Shown here: positions 1-7,322 of the stretch, piece by piece
Layout of the letters: every line of letters begins with the position of its first letter
Numbering within the stretch: position 1 is the stretch's first letter
Source of the DNA: an uncultured Bacteroidales bacterium
GTDB lineage: Bacteria > Bacteroidota > Bacteroidia > Bacteroidales > UBA932
Assembly: GCA_900545245.1 (NCBI GenBank)
Contig: UQYV01000016.1
Coordinates: 1-64,000 of the forward strand
Length of the DNA stretch: 64,000 nucleotides
Direction of reading: 5' to 3'
Made by a program: the position numbers and the translations under genes
Notes under the pieces: model-generated
Database searches by the model: none
The model's input: the letters and a program-made list of their open reading frames with translations, nothing else
Told to the model about the DNA's origin: nothing

Positions 1-240
1 GTTACTGACAGGTTTGAAGAACCGGCTGCCCGTTTTGCCGCAGTCATTGAAAACTCGGCATCAACTTCTCCTCCGAGACCCACACCGTTGACGGCTGGCA
101 GGTCGGTTGAAAAAGTAGTTGCCTGTCCGCTAATTGTTCCTAAATCTGCAGGTAATTGTTAAATATTTGACGAATCATTGGAACAATAAAACTCTGAGAT
201 TAATCGCTCATAATCTAAGAAAAATACATCGCTATCGGTA
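1..240. other. Window-edge region without a confident gene
   Basis: No gene can be called here. Two frames stay open across the left edge. The plus frame from base 1 ends in TAA at 160-162. The antisense frame is open from about base 151 down to base 1 and reads like a Gly/Ala/Ser-rich protein, but it has no ATG near its 5' end and follows a stop. Either could be the edge of a gene outside the window. Confidence 0.3.
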
Positions 241-264
241 CGCAAGGGAGCAGCGTAGTTTATC

Positions 265-312
265 GCACAAAAAAAGAGACCGACACTTTTTTTAGTCGGC
301 CTCTTTTTGTGC
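265..312 (-). terminator. Intrinsic terminator, probably bidirectional
   Basis: A near-perfect inverted repeat has arms reading GAGACCGAC and GTCGGCCTC, extended by A-rich and T-rich flanks that also pair. On the minus strand the stem is followed by seven T. It lies about 22 bases after the stop of the lipoprotein gene at 335-838, so it should end that transcript. The T-run on the plus side would also allow termination in the other direction. Confidence 0.8.
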
Positions 313-334
313 CCCGGCGAGTTCCCTTTGGGGC

Positions 335-838
335 TTATTCAAGTCGCGTCATTGTGGGACCTTTGTAGTAGATGACCCGGATGTCTTCCTTTGTTTCGCG
401 ATATAGGGTAATCGTGAGGTCGAATTTAAGAAGTTCCCCGTCTTTTGCTACCTCATATTTGTTAAGGACAACTTCGGACACGCTCTTGTTGCCGCTCAAA
501 TAGCGGTCTCCTTTTCTTCCCTCAAGAGGGATTTCCATTGAGGTCGCTACATCTGGAAGTTCAAGTTTGATTAACTCCATATGGAAATGCAGATGAGTCG
601 GGTCATTGTCGCGGCATACATATCCTTGTACGGAAACGCGCATATCTTCCCCTTCAAAGAATCCCCATTTCAGCTTTCCATCCGATTCTGCCCCTTCTAG
701 TTTGTTAAGAGTGCAATAGAACTTTTTGTCAACGGTAATCGTACCTGTAGTTTTCACATCTTCGGGAAGCCATCCTTCGCAAGAGACGCTTCCTACCAAG
801 CAGATGAGTAATGGGAGGAATAAATGTCTTGTGTTCAT
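335..838 (-). CDS. Small hypothetical lipoprotein
   Basis: This 167-residue protein begins with a lipoprotein signal peptide (MNTRHLFLPLLICLVGSVSC) with the lipobox cysteine at about residue 20, so it is probably anchored in the cell envelope. The mature part is rich in beta-prone and charged segments, and I recognise no catalytic motif or family. It stands alone, divergent from the riboswitch-controlled receptor. A TAnnTTTG-type box (TATGTTTG, minus strand, 872-879) would start transcription about 27 bases before the ATG, and the leader carries a short tandem repeat. A strong terminator follows. The call as a real gene is good; the function is unknown. Confidence 0.75.
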   Translation of the reverse strand: MNTRHLFLPLLICLVGSVSCEGWLPEDVKTTGTITVDKKFYCTLNKLEGAESDGKLKWGFFEGEDMRVSVQGYVCRDNDPTHLHFHMELIKLELPDVATSMEIPLEGRKGDRYLSGNKSVSEVVLNKYEVAKDGELLKFDLTITLYRETKEDIRVIYYKGPTMTRLE

Positions 839-840
839 AG

Positions 841-869
841 TTTAATGGTTTTAATGGTTTTAATGGTTT
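841..869. repeat. Tandem 10-bp repeat in the lipoprotein leader
   Basis: Nearly three copies of a 10-base unit, TTTTAATGGT on the plus strand, lie immediately upstream of the ATG at 838. They fall between the predicted -7 box and the start codon, so they would be transcribed as an A-rich leader. Confidence 0.7.
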
Positions 870-871
870 CT

Positions 872-879
872 CAAACATA
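872..879 (-). promoter_or_regulatory. Candidate -7 box for the lipoprotein gene
   Basis: On the minus strand the sequence reads TATGTTTG, matching the Bacteroidota -7 consensus TAnnTTTG. It is 34 bases upstream of the start codon. No good -33 element was found. Confidence 0.45.
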
Positions 880-1010
880 TAATCCACTATTCTATAATTC
901 CTTGCATCAAACTTGATTTTTTTTCATCTTTCCATATGTAATACTTTTTCATATCCCAACATAGTATTTTCCATCTCCCACATTCGGATTCACTATGGAA
1001 ACCTGAAAAA

Positions 1011-1018
1011 TAAATTTG
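1011..1018 (+). promoter_or_regulatory. Candidate -7 box for the FMN-riboswitch transcript
   Basis: TAAATTTG matches TAnnTTTG. It would place the transcription start near 1025, about 30 bases before the riboswitch aptamer, so the whole aptamer would be in the leader of the receptor mRNA. Confidence 0.5.
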
Positions 1019-1053
1019 CCGGAGCCGATGGAAAGGATTACCTTTGCGCCCGC

Positions 1054-1233
1054 ATTACTTCAGGGCAGGGTGAGAATCCCGATCGGCGGTGACAGTCCGC
1101 GAGCCGAAAGGCAGGAGCCGTTGGAACTACGGCACCGACAGTGTTCCCGGAGGCGGTGGCTTTATTTTACGGACATTGATGCGAGGTCTGTGGGATTGGC
1201 TCCACTTGGGTAAGTCTGGATGGAAGAAGATGA
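1054..1233 (+). ncRNA. FMN riboswitch (RFN element)
   Basis: The leader carries the hallmark conserved blocks of the FMN aptamer in the right order: CAGGGCAGGGTGAGAATCCC at 1061-1080, ATCGGCGGTGACAGTCCGCG at 1082-1101, GCAGGAGCC near 1111, ACCGACAGT near 1135, and GTCTGGATGGAAGAAGATGA near 1215. An additional variable stem of about 60 bases lies between the last two blocks. FMN binding to this family normally shuts expression off. The gene controlled is the TonB-dependent receptor 86 bases downstream, with no riboflavin-synthesis gene nearby. This is a sequence-level identification without a covariance-model score, but the match is unmistakable. Confidence 0.95.
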
Positions 1234-1291
1234 CGGCCGGATTTGTGCATTCGTATGCGCAGAGACGGCGTTTGAAGCCTTGAATTGTATG

Positions 1292-1318
1292 CCTTGAGTA
1301 ACAATTTAAGGTTTTTTT
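1292..1318 (+). terminator. Candidate riboswitch expression-platform hairpin
   Basis: CCTTGA (1292-1297) can pair with TTAAGG (1306-1311) and is followed by seven T (1312-1318). The receptor ATG begins at 1319, the next base. It may be the terminator of the FMN switch or a structure that hides the start codon. The stem is short, so the mechanism is uncertain. Confidence 0.5.
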
Positions 1319-3790
1319 ATGAAGAAAAACTTCGCACTCTTGGGCATCACAATTCTTCTGGCGGCACAGAATGTGTTTGCCGTTGATGTCCGCAATTTTG
1401 CCGGGAACGGCTTAGAAACACTCTCCGACACATTGAGTCTTCGGGAATCCACCGTCAGGGCACATTTCGTCAATCAAAACCGCAGCGCATTGCGACTTGC
1501 AACTGTGAGTGAAACCCAACTTCGTGAAAGGGGGGCGTCGAGGACCTATCCCGAAATGCTGCGTGGGCTTCCGAGCATTTACGCTACCTCTGAATCAGGC
1601 AGTTACGGCGATGCTAAACTCAACATAAGGGGCTTCGGGCAGGAGAATATTTCCGTTCTTCTCAATGGAATCCCCATCAGCGGACTCGTGAACGGGGGGA
1701 TGTATTGGAACAATTGGATGGGTCTTGCGGATGCCACCTGGGCCGTACAGGTGCAGAAAGGCGTGGGCGCGTCTATGCTTTCGGGCGGCTCTGTCGGAGG
1801 CTCGGTGAACATAATCACAGAATCGCCTTCGGATGAGTTTTCTGTTGAAATCGGCTCTTATGCAGCGGTTTACGGAAACGATATTCCGTCGCAAGACAGA
1901 TACGGCTCCGCGAAATCCCGCCCCTCCATCGGCGCCGGACCATTCAAAGGCTATTTCAAAATTTCCAGTGGCAGTCTCCCTCACGGTTGGTCTCTTAATC
2001 TGATGGCATCTTATGTCGGAGGTCCCGGCCCCGTCGAATCCACATCCGTCAGCTCTTACGCATATATGTTCAATCTTGCAAAATCCTTCGGGTCGCAGCA
2101 CCGCCTGATCTTCACTTCTCTCGGCTCTCCCGAACGTCACGAACAACGATCCTCCCGGCTCAGTGCGGCGGAAATTGAGAAATATGGACGCGGATACAGC
2201 AAGAACTGGGGGTATAGAGACGGTAAGCCATTCAATCTCAGCAAGAACAATTATTTCAAGCCCTATTTTACTCTCCAGCACATTTGGAATGCAGAGCGCC
2301 TGTCGATGAAAAACTCCGTCTATTTTGCAATCGGAGACGGCGGGGGAAGATGGTCGGAAACCAAGGGGAAGGGCATTTCTTCCTTCGTGACTGCTGACGG
2401 ACATATCGATTGGGATGCGGCAATTGCTGCAAATCGTAATGCCGACGGCTCTGCGAACAATATTCTAAGCGAATATATGGCGGGGCACACACAGGCAGGG
2501 GCGATTGCAAGTGCGGAATATATCCTCGGGCGCGGTTGGAAAATCGGTGCTGGGGTGAACGCACAACTCTATCGCACTTGGGAAGGGGAGCGTATCACCG
2601 ACCTTTTGGGCGCAGACTGGTGGTTTGAGGATTATGAGCACAAATCGCTTGCGGGCCTTTCCGGAAGGGATGCAGTCAAAAAAGTGGGGGATTATGTGCG
2701 GACTGAGAACGGGAAAAGGATTTGGCACGGAACAGTCTATACTACAGTTTCTTACGAATCTTCAAGGTGGAATGTCGATTTGGGGGCTTCCGTTTTCGGC
2801 AGTTCAAATCAGCGTTGGGACAAATACAACTATGTCGGTGATGCGGTGGACAGCGACATTGCACGCGGAGTGGGAGCGAGCCTGAAAGGGGGAGTGCTTT
2901 TCAGGGCAGGTCGCGGACACAGTCTCTATCTCAATGGCGGTTGGTACAGCCGGCTGCCATACAGCAATGTCTGGTTCGCATCGGGTAACAATGAAATTAC
3001 CCGAGGAGTGAAAAATGAACGGAACCTTCTTGGGGAAATGGGATGGAGATTCGTTTGGGGAAGCGGAAATATGGAACTGGGGACTTATGCTGCGCTCTGG
3101 AAAAACCGAAGCTTGATGTCGGGGAAATATCGTCAGTTGGATGCGGATGAATCGCGATATATGGTCACAGGTCTTGATGCCCTTCACTGCGGAATTGAGG
3201 CAAGCCTTTTTCAAAGAGTGGGGAAGTGGTTGGAATTCAATGCTTTCGCTTCTTTGGGTGATTGGCGTTGGAAGAATGATGTGCGGGCTGTCATCTACGA
3301 CGACTATTCCGGAGTGGAAGTGGGCCGTGTGGATGTCTATTGCGACGGTCTCCCGGTGGCAGATGCGCCTCAGACACAATTGGGGGCTTCGCTCAAGTTC
3401 GTTTTTCCTTTGGGCTTCGCATTGGGAGCTGCCTGGCAGTTTAACGACCGGATGTATGCCGATTTCGACCCGCTCACAAGGACTGATGAGAATGATCGTC
3501 AGAGATCCTACCGCATTCCAGGCTATCATCTGCTCGGTGCCGACATCTCGTGGGGACAAGACTTCCGTTTGCCGGGAGCAGCACGCAGCCGTTCCTTAGA
3601 TGTGGTGGAGGGAAATTCGGAGCATAGTGTACGCCACTTGAGCCTAAGGCTTTTTCTTCGCGCAGACAACCTCTTGAACACAAGCTATATAGAGCGTGGC
3701 AAAGACGGTTCGAACCACGACCTTGAGACATTCCGGGGCTACTGGGGCTTCGGGCGGATGTTCTCTTTCGGGCTGAGGATAAAATATTGA
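1319..3790 (+). CDS. TonB-dependent receptor, predicted flavin/riboflavin importer
   Basis: This 823-residue outer-membrane receptor has a Sec signal peptide ending near residue 21. The plug domain (about residues 55-170) contains LNIRGFGQENISVLLNGIP and SGGSVGGSVNIITE. A long beta-barrel follows and ends with an aromatic residue (LRIKY), as usual for outer-membrane barrels. It lacks the carboxypeptidase-like N-terminal domain of SusC proteins, so it belongs to the classical metabolite/siderophore-type receptors. The FMN riboswitch in front of it makes uptake of riboflavin or a related flavin the best prediction; that substrate is inferred from regulation only. No inner-membrane transporter is adjacent; the next gene, ffh, is convergent. 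Confidence 0.9.
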   Translation: MKKNFALLGITILLAAQNVFAVDVRNFAGNGLETLSDTLSLRESTVRAHFVNQNRSALRLATVSETQLRERGASRTYPEMLRGLPSIYATSESGSYGDAKLNIRGFGQENISVLLNGIPISGLVNGGMYWNNWMGLADATWAVQVQKGVGASMLSGGSVGGSVNIITESPSDEFSVEIGSYAAVYGNDIPSQDRYGSAKSRPSIGAGPFKGYFKISSGSLPHGWSLNLMASYVGGPGPVESTSVSSYAYMFNLAKSFGSQHRLIFTSLGSPERHEQRSSRLSAAEIEKYGRGYSKNWGYRDGKPFNLSKNNYFKPYFTLQHIWNAERLSMKNSVYFAIGDGGGRWSETKGKGISSFVTADGHIDWDAAIAANRNADGSANNILSEYMAGHTQAGAIASAEYILGRGWKIGAGVNAQLYRTWEGERITDLLGADWWFEDYEHKSLAGLSGRDAVKKVGDYVRTENGKRIWHGTVYTTVSYESSRWNVDLGASVFGSSNQRWDKYNYVGDAVDSDIARGVGASLKGGVLFRAGRGHSLYLNGGWYSRLPYSNVWFASGNNEITRGVKNERNLLGEMGWRFVWGSGNMELGTYAALWKNRSLMSGKYRQLDADESRYMVTGLDALHCGIEASLFQRVGKWLEFNAFASLGDWRWKNDVRAVIYDDYSGVEVGRVDVYCDGLPVADAPQTQLGASLKFVFPLGFALGAAWQFNDRMYADFDPLTRTDENDRQRSYRIPGYHLLGADISWGQDFRLPGAARSRSLDVVEGNSEHSVRHLSLRLFLRADNLLNTSYIERGKDGSNHDLETFRGYWGFGRMFSFGLRIKY

Positions 3791-3824
3791 GACCGAATTC
3801 AACGCAAAGAGACTGATCCCCCAA

Positions 3825-3921
3825 GTCCCGAAGGGACCGCGCCGGAGGCGCGAGATTCCCCTAATAGGGGTCGCAGACGTCAGTCTGCGGGGGTTAGGAA
3901 GCCAGAAGGCTGAAAGCCTTC
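3825..3921. repeat. Cluster of five consecutive perfect hairpins
   Basis: Between the convergent receptor and ffh genes, five perfect inverted repeats sit almost end to end: GTCCCgaaGGGAC (3825-3837), CGCGCCggaGGCGCG (3838-3852), CCCCtaataGGGG (3858-3870), CGCAGACgtcaGTCTGCG (3872-3889) and GAAGGCTgaaAGCCTTC (3905-3921). Loops are 3-5 bases. None is followed by a T-run, so they are not standard intrinsic terminators. Confidence 0.85.
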
Positions 3922-5255
3922 TACTTGTGCCTGATCATATTGCGCATCATATTCATTTTTCCGCCGGCACCCATCGCCATCTTCATCATCTTGCGTGTGC
4001 CCTCGAACTGTTTGAGAAGCTTGTTCACCTCCTGGATTGAGGTGCCGCTGCCATCTGCGATGCGTTTTTTTCGGCTGCCGTTGAAGCACTCGGGATGCTC
4101 GCGCTCATAAGGTGTCATCGAAAGAATGATGGCCTCGGTAGCTTTGAATGCGGTTTTGTTGTCAATATCCACATCCTTCAGAGCCTTGTCCATACCCGGG
4201 AGCATACCTGCAAGGTCCTTGATGTTACCCATCTTCTTAATCTGTTGAATCTGGTTGTAGAAATCCTGGAGGGTGAACTGGTCCTTGGCAAGTTTCTTCT
4301 TCAGCTCGCGTGCCTGTTTCTCGTCAAACTGCTCCTGAGCCTTCTCTACGAGGGAGACCACGTCACCCATTCCGAGAATACGGTCTGCGATACGCTCAGG
4401 GTGGAACTGGTCGATAGCCTCCATCTTCTCGCCCGTGCTGACAAATTTGATTGGTTTGCCGACCACAGTGCGGATTGAAAGCGCTGCACCACCTCTTGTA
4501 TCACCGTCGAGTTTGGTGAGAACCACTCCGTCAAAATCGAGTCTGTCGTTGAATGCCTTGGCTGTTGCAACCGCGTCCTGTCCTGTCATCGAATCGACAA
4601 CGAAGAGAGTTTCCGAAGGCTTGATGGCATCGTGCAGTGCAGAAATTTCGTTCATCAGTTCCTCATCGACCGAAAGTCGTCCGGCTGTATCGACGATTAC
4701 GACAGAATAGCCTTCGCTCTTAGCTTTCGCTATTGCATTTTTAGCAATGGCAATCGGGTCCTGCACTCCGTCCTCCGAATAAACCGGCACTCCGACCTGT
4801 TCTCCGAGAACTTTCAACTGATTGATTGCTGCAGGACGGAAGGTGTCGCAGGCGGCGAGCATAACCTTCATTCCTCGCTTGCTCTTGATGTTCAGCGCCA
4901 ATTTGCCGCAGAAAGTTGTCTTACCGGAACCGTTCAGACCCGCAACAAGCACCACTGCAGGGGCACCCTTGAGATTGATGTCGCTGCTTTCGCTTCCCAT
5001 CAACAGTGCGAGTTCGTCGTGGACAATCTTCACAATCATCTGCTGTGGCTTCACTGCCGTGAGCACATTCTGGCCTATAGCCTTGGTTTTTACATTGTCA
5101 CAGAACTCTTTGGCTGTCTTGTAGCTTACGTCGGCGTCGAGCAGTGCGCGTCTGATTTCCTTAAGCGCCTCAGCAATATTGATTTCGGTGATTTTACCTT
5201 CTCCCTTGAGGATTTTAAACGACCTCTCAAGTTTGTCTGACAAATTTTCGAACAT
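3921..5255 (-). CDS. ffh: Signal recognition particle GTPase Ffh
   Basis: This 444-residue protein is the SRP54 homologue that binds signal peptides and SRP RNA and targets nascent membrane proteins. The N domain is at about residues 1-90. The G domain holds the P-loop GLNGSGKTT, DTAGR and TKLDGD. The M domain carries the RNA-binding stretch RIADGSGTS and ends in the methionine-rich tail GAGGKMNMMRNMIRHK. Length is normal for the family. The stop codon overlaps the last hairpin of the intergenic cluster. It is transcribed divergently from the AraC-type regulator, with a -7 box at 5333-5340. Confidence 0.97.
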   Translation of the reverse strand: MFENLSDKLERSFKILKGEGKITEINIAEALKEIRRALLDADVSYKTAKEFCDNVKTKAIGQNVLTAVKPQQMIVKIVHDELALLMGSESSDINLKGAPAVVLVAGLNGSGKTTFCGKLALNIKSKRGMKVMLAACDTFRPAAINQLKVLGEQVGVPVYSEDGVQDPIAIAKNAIAKAKSEGYSVVIVDTAGRLSVDEELMNEISALHDAIKPSETLFVVDSMTGQDAVATAKAFNDRLDFDGVVLTKLDGDTRGGAALSIRTVVGKPIKFVSTGEKMEAIDQFHPERIADRILGMGDVVSLVEKAQEQFDEKQARELKKKLAKDQFTLQDFYNQIQQIKKMGNIKDLAGMLPGMDKALKDVDIDNKTAFKATEAIILSMTPYEREHPECFNGSRKKRIADGSGTSIQEVNKLLKQFEGTRKMMKMAMGAGGKMNMMRNMIRHK

Positions 5256-5332
5256 ATCTTTTTATTTTTTTTCTTTATGCATCCATTCATCGGCAATTTG
5301 GCTCAAAATGTGCCATAAGCCATGAAGAATTG

Positions 5333-5361
5333 CAAAATTAGCGAAATTTTCCGTAATTTTG
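5333..5361. promoter_or_regulatory. Divergent -7 boxes for ffh and the AraC-type regulator
   Basis: CAAAATTA at 5333-5340 is TAATTTTG on the minus strand and would serve ffh. TAATTTTG at 5354-5361 on the plus strand would serve the regulator. The two boxes mirror each other with 13 bases between. The plus box puts transcription start near 5368, which makes an ATG at 5369 essentially leaderless and favours the start at 5402. Confidence 0.6.
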
Positions 5362-5401
5362 CACGGATATGCCCAAACGGGTCGGATTTGCACGAATATA
5401 T

Positions 5402-6562
5402 ATGGATATAAAGACTTCCTTTTTCTTCACGGCGGTCGTTGCGATAACCCTCGCTCTGCTGCTGTTTTTCATAAAGGTACCTTCGTCGCCGTATGCGCGT
5501 CGTCTTGGACACACGAAAAACGCAATAGCTGGCAGTTTCGCGCTTGCCGGTCTCATATTCATCTATACGATGACCCGCATTGATTACGAATGGAACGACT
5601 TCTACCCGGCGATGATGATGTTTGTCGTGACCGCACTTTCGTCGGTGATTCTCTCTTTTTCGCTGTTGAACCTTATGGACCCCAACCCTTCCGGCGGCGA
5701 CCGCTATTGGCTGAATCTGATGATTGTGGCGATTTGGTCTATGGGATTGGTCTATTATTATGACTATCCGGTGAAATGGGTGCGTATCGCAGTGTATGCC
5801 AGCAGTATAGTGCTTTTTGTCGCCCAATGTATATCTCACATCATCGCCTTTAACAACAGTTACAAACGGGCCCTTCGCAATCTTGAAATCTACTACGACG
5901 AGGACGAGGAACACAAAATCAAATGGATAAGGTTTTGCTACATCATTATGATGTTGACGCAGATGTTTGTTCTTGTCTATCTGCTTCTTCCGCGCACGCT
6001 GATGAAGGTATATGTCCTTTTCTATGCGCTGTTTATGCTCTATTTCTCCACCAACTTCATCTCTTTCCTCGGTTCACACAAACTTCTACTCGACGCATTC
6101 GCCTACAAGGCACTTTCGGGCGAGGGACGGGCAACGGTTCGTAAACGCAAAACTAGTGGTCGCGGCAAAAACAATTCGGTATTGGAGGGAAGTGATTTGA
6201 TTTATACGGACAAGGATCTGAAAGCTTTGGATGTGGCTATCGCCCAATGGGTTGAGGCCGGTAAATATAGGGAGTCCGACAAGACCAGAGACGAGATTGC
6301 AGCTGAACTCAAGACCAGCAAGGAACTTCTCCAGACCTATTTTTCAGACAAAGGACAGGATTTCAGAACTTGGAGGACAAATTTGCGAATCAACGATGCA
6401 AAGGCAATGCTTCTTGCCAACAAAAGCATATCAATCAATGCGATAGGCGAGCGTTGCGGTTTCAGCGACCGTTCCAATTTCCATCGCCAGTTCCAGAAAA
6501 TCGTCGGCTGTTCACCCAAGCAGTGGCGCGACTCCGGCGGCAAAATTCCCGCTTCTGAGTAG
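5402..6562 (+). CDS. Membrane-anchored AraC-family transcriptional regulator
   Basis: The protein (about 386 residues) has an N-terminal half of roughly seven hydrophobic segments, followed by a linker and a C-terminal AraC-type double helix-turn-helix that includes AIGERCGFSDRSNFHRQFQK and ends at CSPKQWR. Such proteins are thought to sense a signal in or across the membrane and regulate DNA from there; the signal is unknown. An ATG 33 bases earlier (5369) is in frame but nearly coincides with the predicted transcription start, so I prefer 5402, where MDIKTSFFF leads straight into the first membrane segment. It is followed by, but not clearly co-transcribed with, the SatD pair. Confidence 0.85.
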   Translation: MDIKTSFFFTAVVAITLALLLFFIKVPSSPYARRLGHTKNAIAGSFALAGLIFIYTMTRIDYEWNDFYPAMMMFVVTALSSVILSFSLLNLMDPNPSGGDRYWLNLMIVAIWSMGLVYYYDYPVKWVRIAVYASSIVLFVAQCISHIIAFNNSYKRALRNLEIYYDEDEEHKIKWIRFCYIIMMLTQMFVLVYLLLPRTLMKVYVLFYALFMLYFSTNFISFLGSHKLLLDAFAYKALSGEGRATVRKRKTSGRGKNNSVLEGSDLIYTDKDLKALDVAIAQWVEAGKYRESDKTRDEIAAELKTSKELLQTYFSDKGQDFRTWRTNLRINDAKAMLLANKSISINAIGERCGFSDRSNFHRQFQKIVGCSPKQWRDSGGKIPASE

Positions 6563-6573
6563 CCACAGGCTGT

Positions 6574-6626
6574 AAACAAATTATTTGATTTGTTTTGTTG
6601 AAAACAAACTGTTTGATTTGTTTTTG
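6574..6626 (+). promoter_or_regulatory. Two palindromic operator-like repeats upstream of the satD-like gene
   Basis: AAACAAAT (6574-6581) and ATTTGTTT (6588-6595) form one perfect inverted repeat. AAAACAAA (6601-6608) and TTTGTTTT (6617-6624) form a second, with an inner CAAACTGTTTG palindrome. The two sites also align as direct repeats with a spacing of about 28 bases. They lie just upstream of a -7 box TATTTTTG at 6640-6647 that would serve the next gene. Since that gene encodes a helix-turn-helix, autoregulation is a reasonable guess. Confidence 0.6.
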
Positions 6627-6639
6627 CCATAATTTTCTG

Positions 6640-6647
6640 TATTTTTG
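6640..6647 (+). promoter_or_regulatory. Candidate -7 box for the SatD/DUF3307 operon
   Basis: TATTTTTG fits TAnnTTTG and would start transcription near 6654, about 15 bases before the ATG at 6669. Confidence 0.5.
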
Positions 6648-6668
6648 CGAAGAATATAAGAAAAGGAC

Positions 6669-7322
6669 ATGAGTATAAAAGGAGTAATAACAGGGGATGT
6701 CATAGATTCCACTTCAATACCTTTGGAGCAGCGAAGCGAGCTTCTTGAGGCAATCGTCGATGTCATGGAAAAGATAAAGTCGCTGAAACGCATTGACTAC
6801 GAGATGTTTCGCGGCGACAGCATACAAGTCCTTGTCGAGAATCCAGGCGATTCTATGCTGGTGGGAATTTTGATGAAAGCGGGTCTTCGAAGCCGCACTC
6901 CACAATCAGGGTCATCAATGTGGGACATGCGTGTCTCGATAGGGGTCGGTAAGGTCGAGTTTGATGGCACCGGAATTTCTGTCTCCGATGGGGAAGCCTT
7001 CAGACTTTCCGGCCGAGGATTGGATTCTATCGGGAAATCCACGCTTGTTGTCAGTACACCTTGGGCTTCTGTCAATGAGGAGTTTTCAGTAAGTACTCCT
7101 TTTGTTGATGACACGATATCCAGATGGACGGAAGGACAGGCGGCTCAAGTTTTCAGAACCCTGTTGTATAATGAGAACAATCTGGAACTCTCCGTTGTTT
7201 TCGGCGTGTCTCCACAGACAATAAGTAGGACTCTCATTTTGGCAAAAGAAAAGTCCGTACGTCGCTTTATCGATCGCTTTGTCATGGTCTTGAATAATAA
7301 AATCAGTGAACAATGTCAATAG
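6669..7322 (+). CDS. SatD-like protein with C-terminal helix-turn-helix
   Basis: This 217-residue protein opens with GVITGDVIDSTSI and contains YEMFRGDSIQVLVE and MRVSIGVGK. That layout resembles SatD-family proteins and the class III nucleotidyl-cyclase fold, with acidic residues in GDVIDS and RGDS where such folds bind metal. Whether it makes a nucleotide is not known. The C-terminal 60 residues carry a helix-turn-helix (ELSVVFGVSPQTISRTLILA). The next gene, a DUF3307 membrane protein, overlaps its end by 10 bases, so the two are surely translated together. The same partnership is known in other bacteria but has no well-defined function. Two palindromes upstream suggest autoregulation. Confidence 0.75.
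   Translation: MSIKGVITGDVIDSTSIPLEQRSELLEAIVDVMEKIKSLKRIDYEMFRGDSIQVLVENPGDSMLVGILMKAGLRSRTPQSGSSMWDMRVSIGVGKVEFDGTGISVSDGEAFRLSGRGLDSIGKSTLVVSTPWASVNEEFSVSTPFVDDTISRWTEGQAAQVFRTLLYNENNLELSVVFGVSPQTISRTLILAKEKSVRRFIDRFVMVLNNKISEQCQ

Noticed and set aside
1595..2404. Long antisense open frame within the TonB receptor gene
   Set aside because: It is the mirror of the receptor coding region. Its translation has no domain or signal, and the receptor reading is unambiguous.
3700..3720. tRNA-like T-loop sequence GGTTCGAACC
   Set aside because: It lies inside the receptor coding frame and no acceptor, D or anticodon stem surrounds it.
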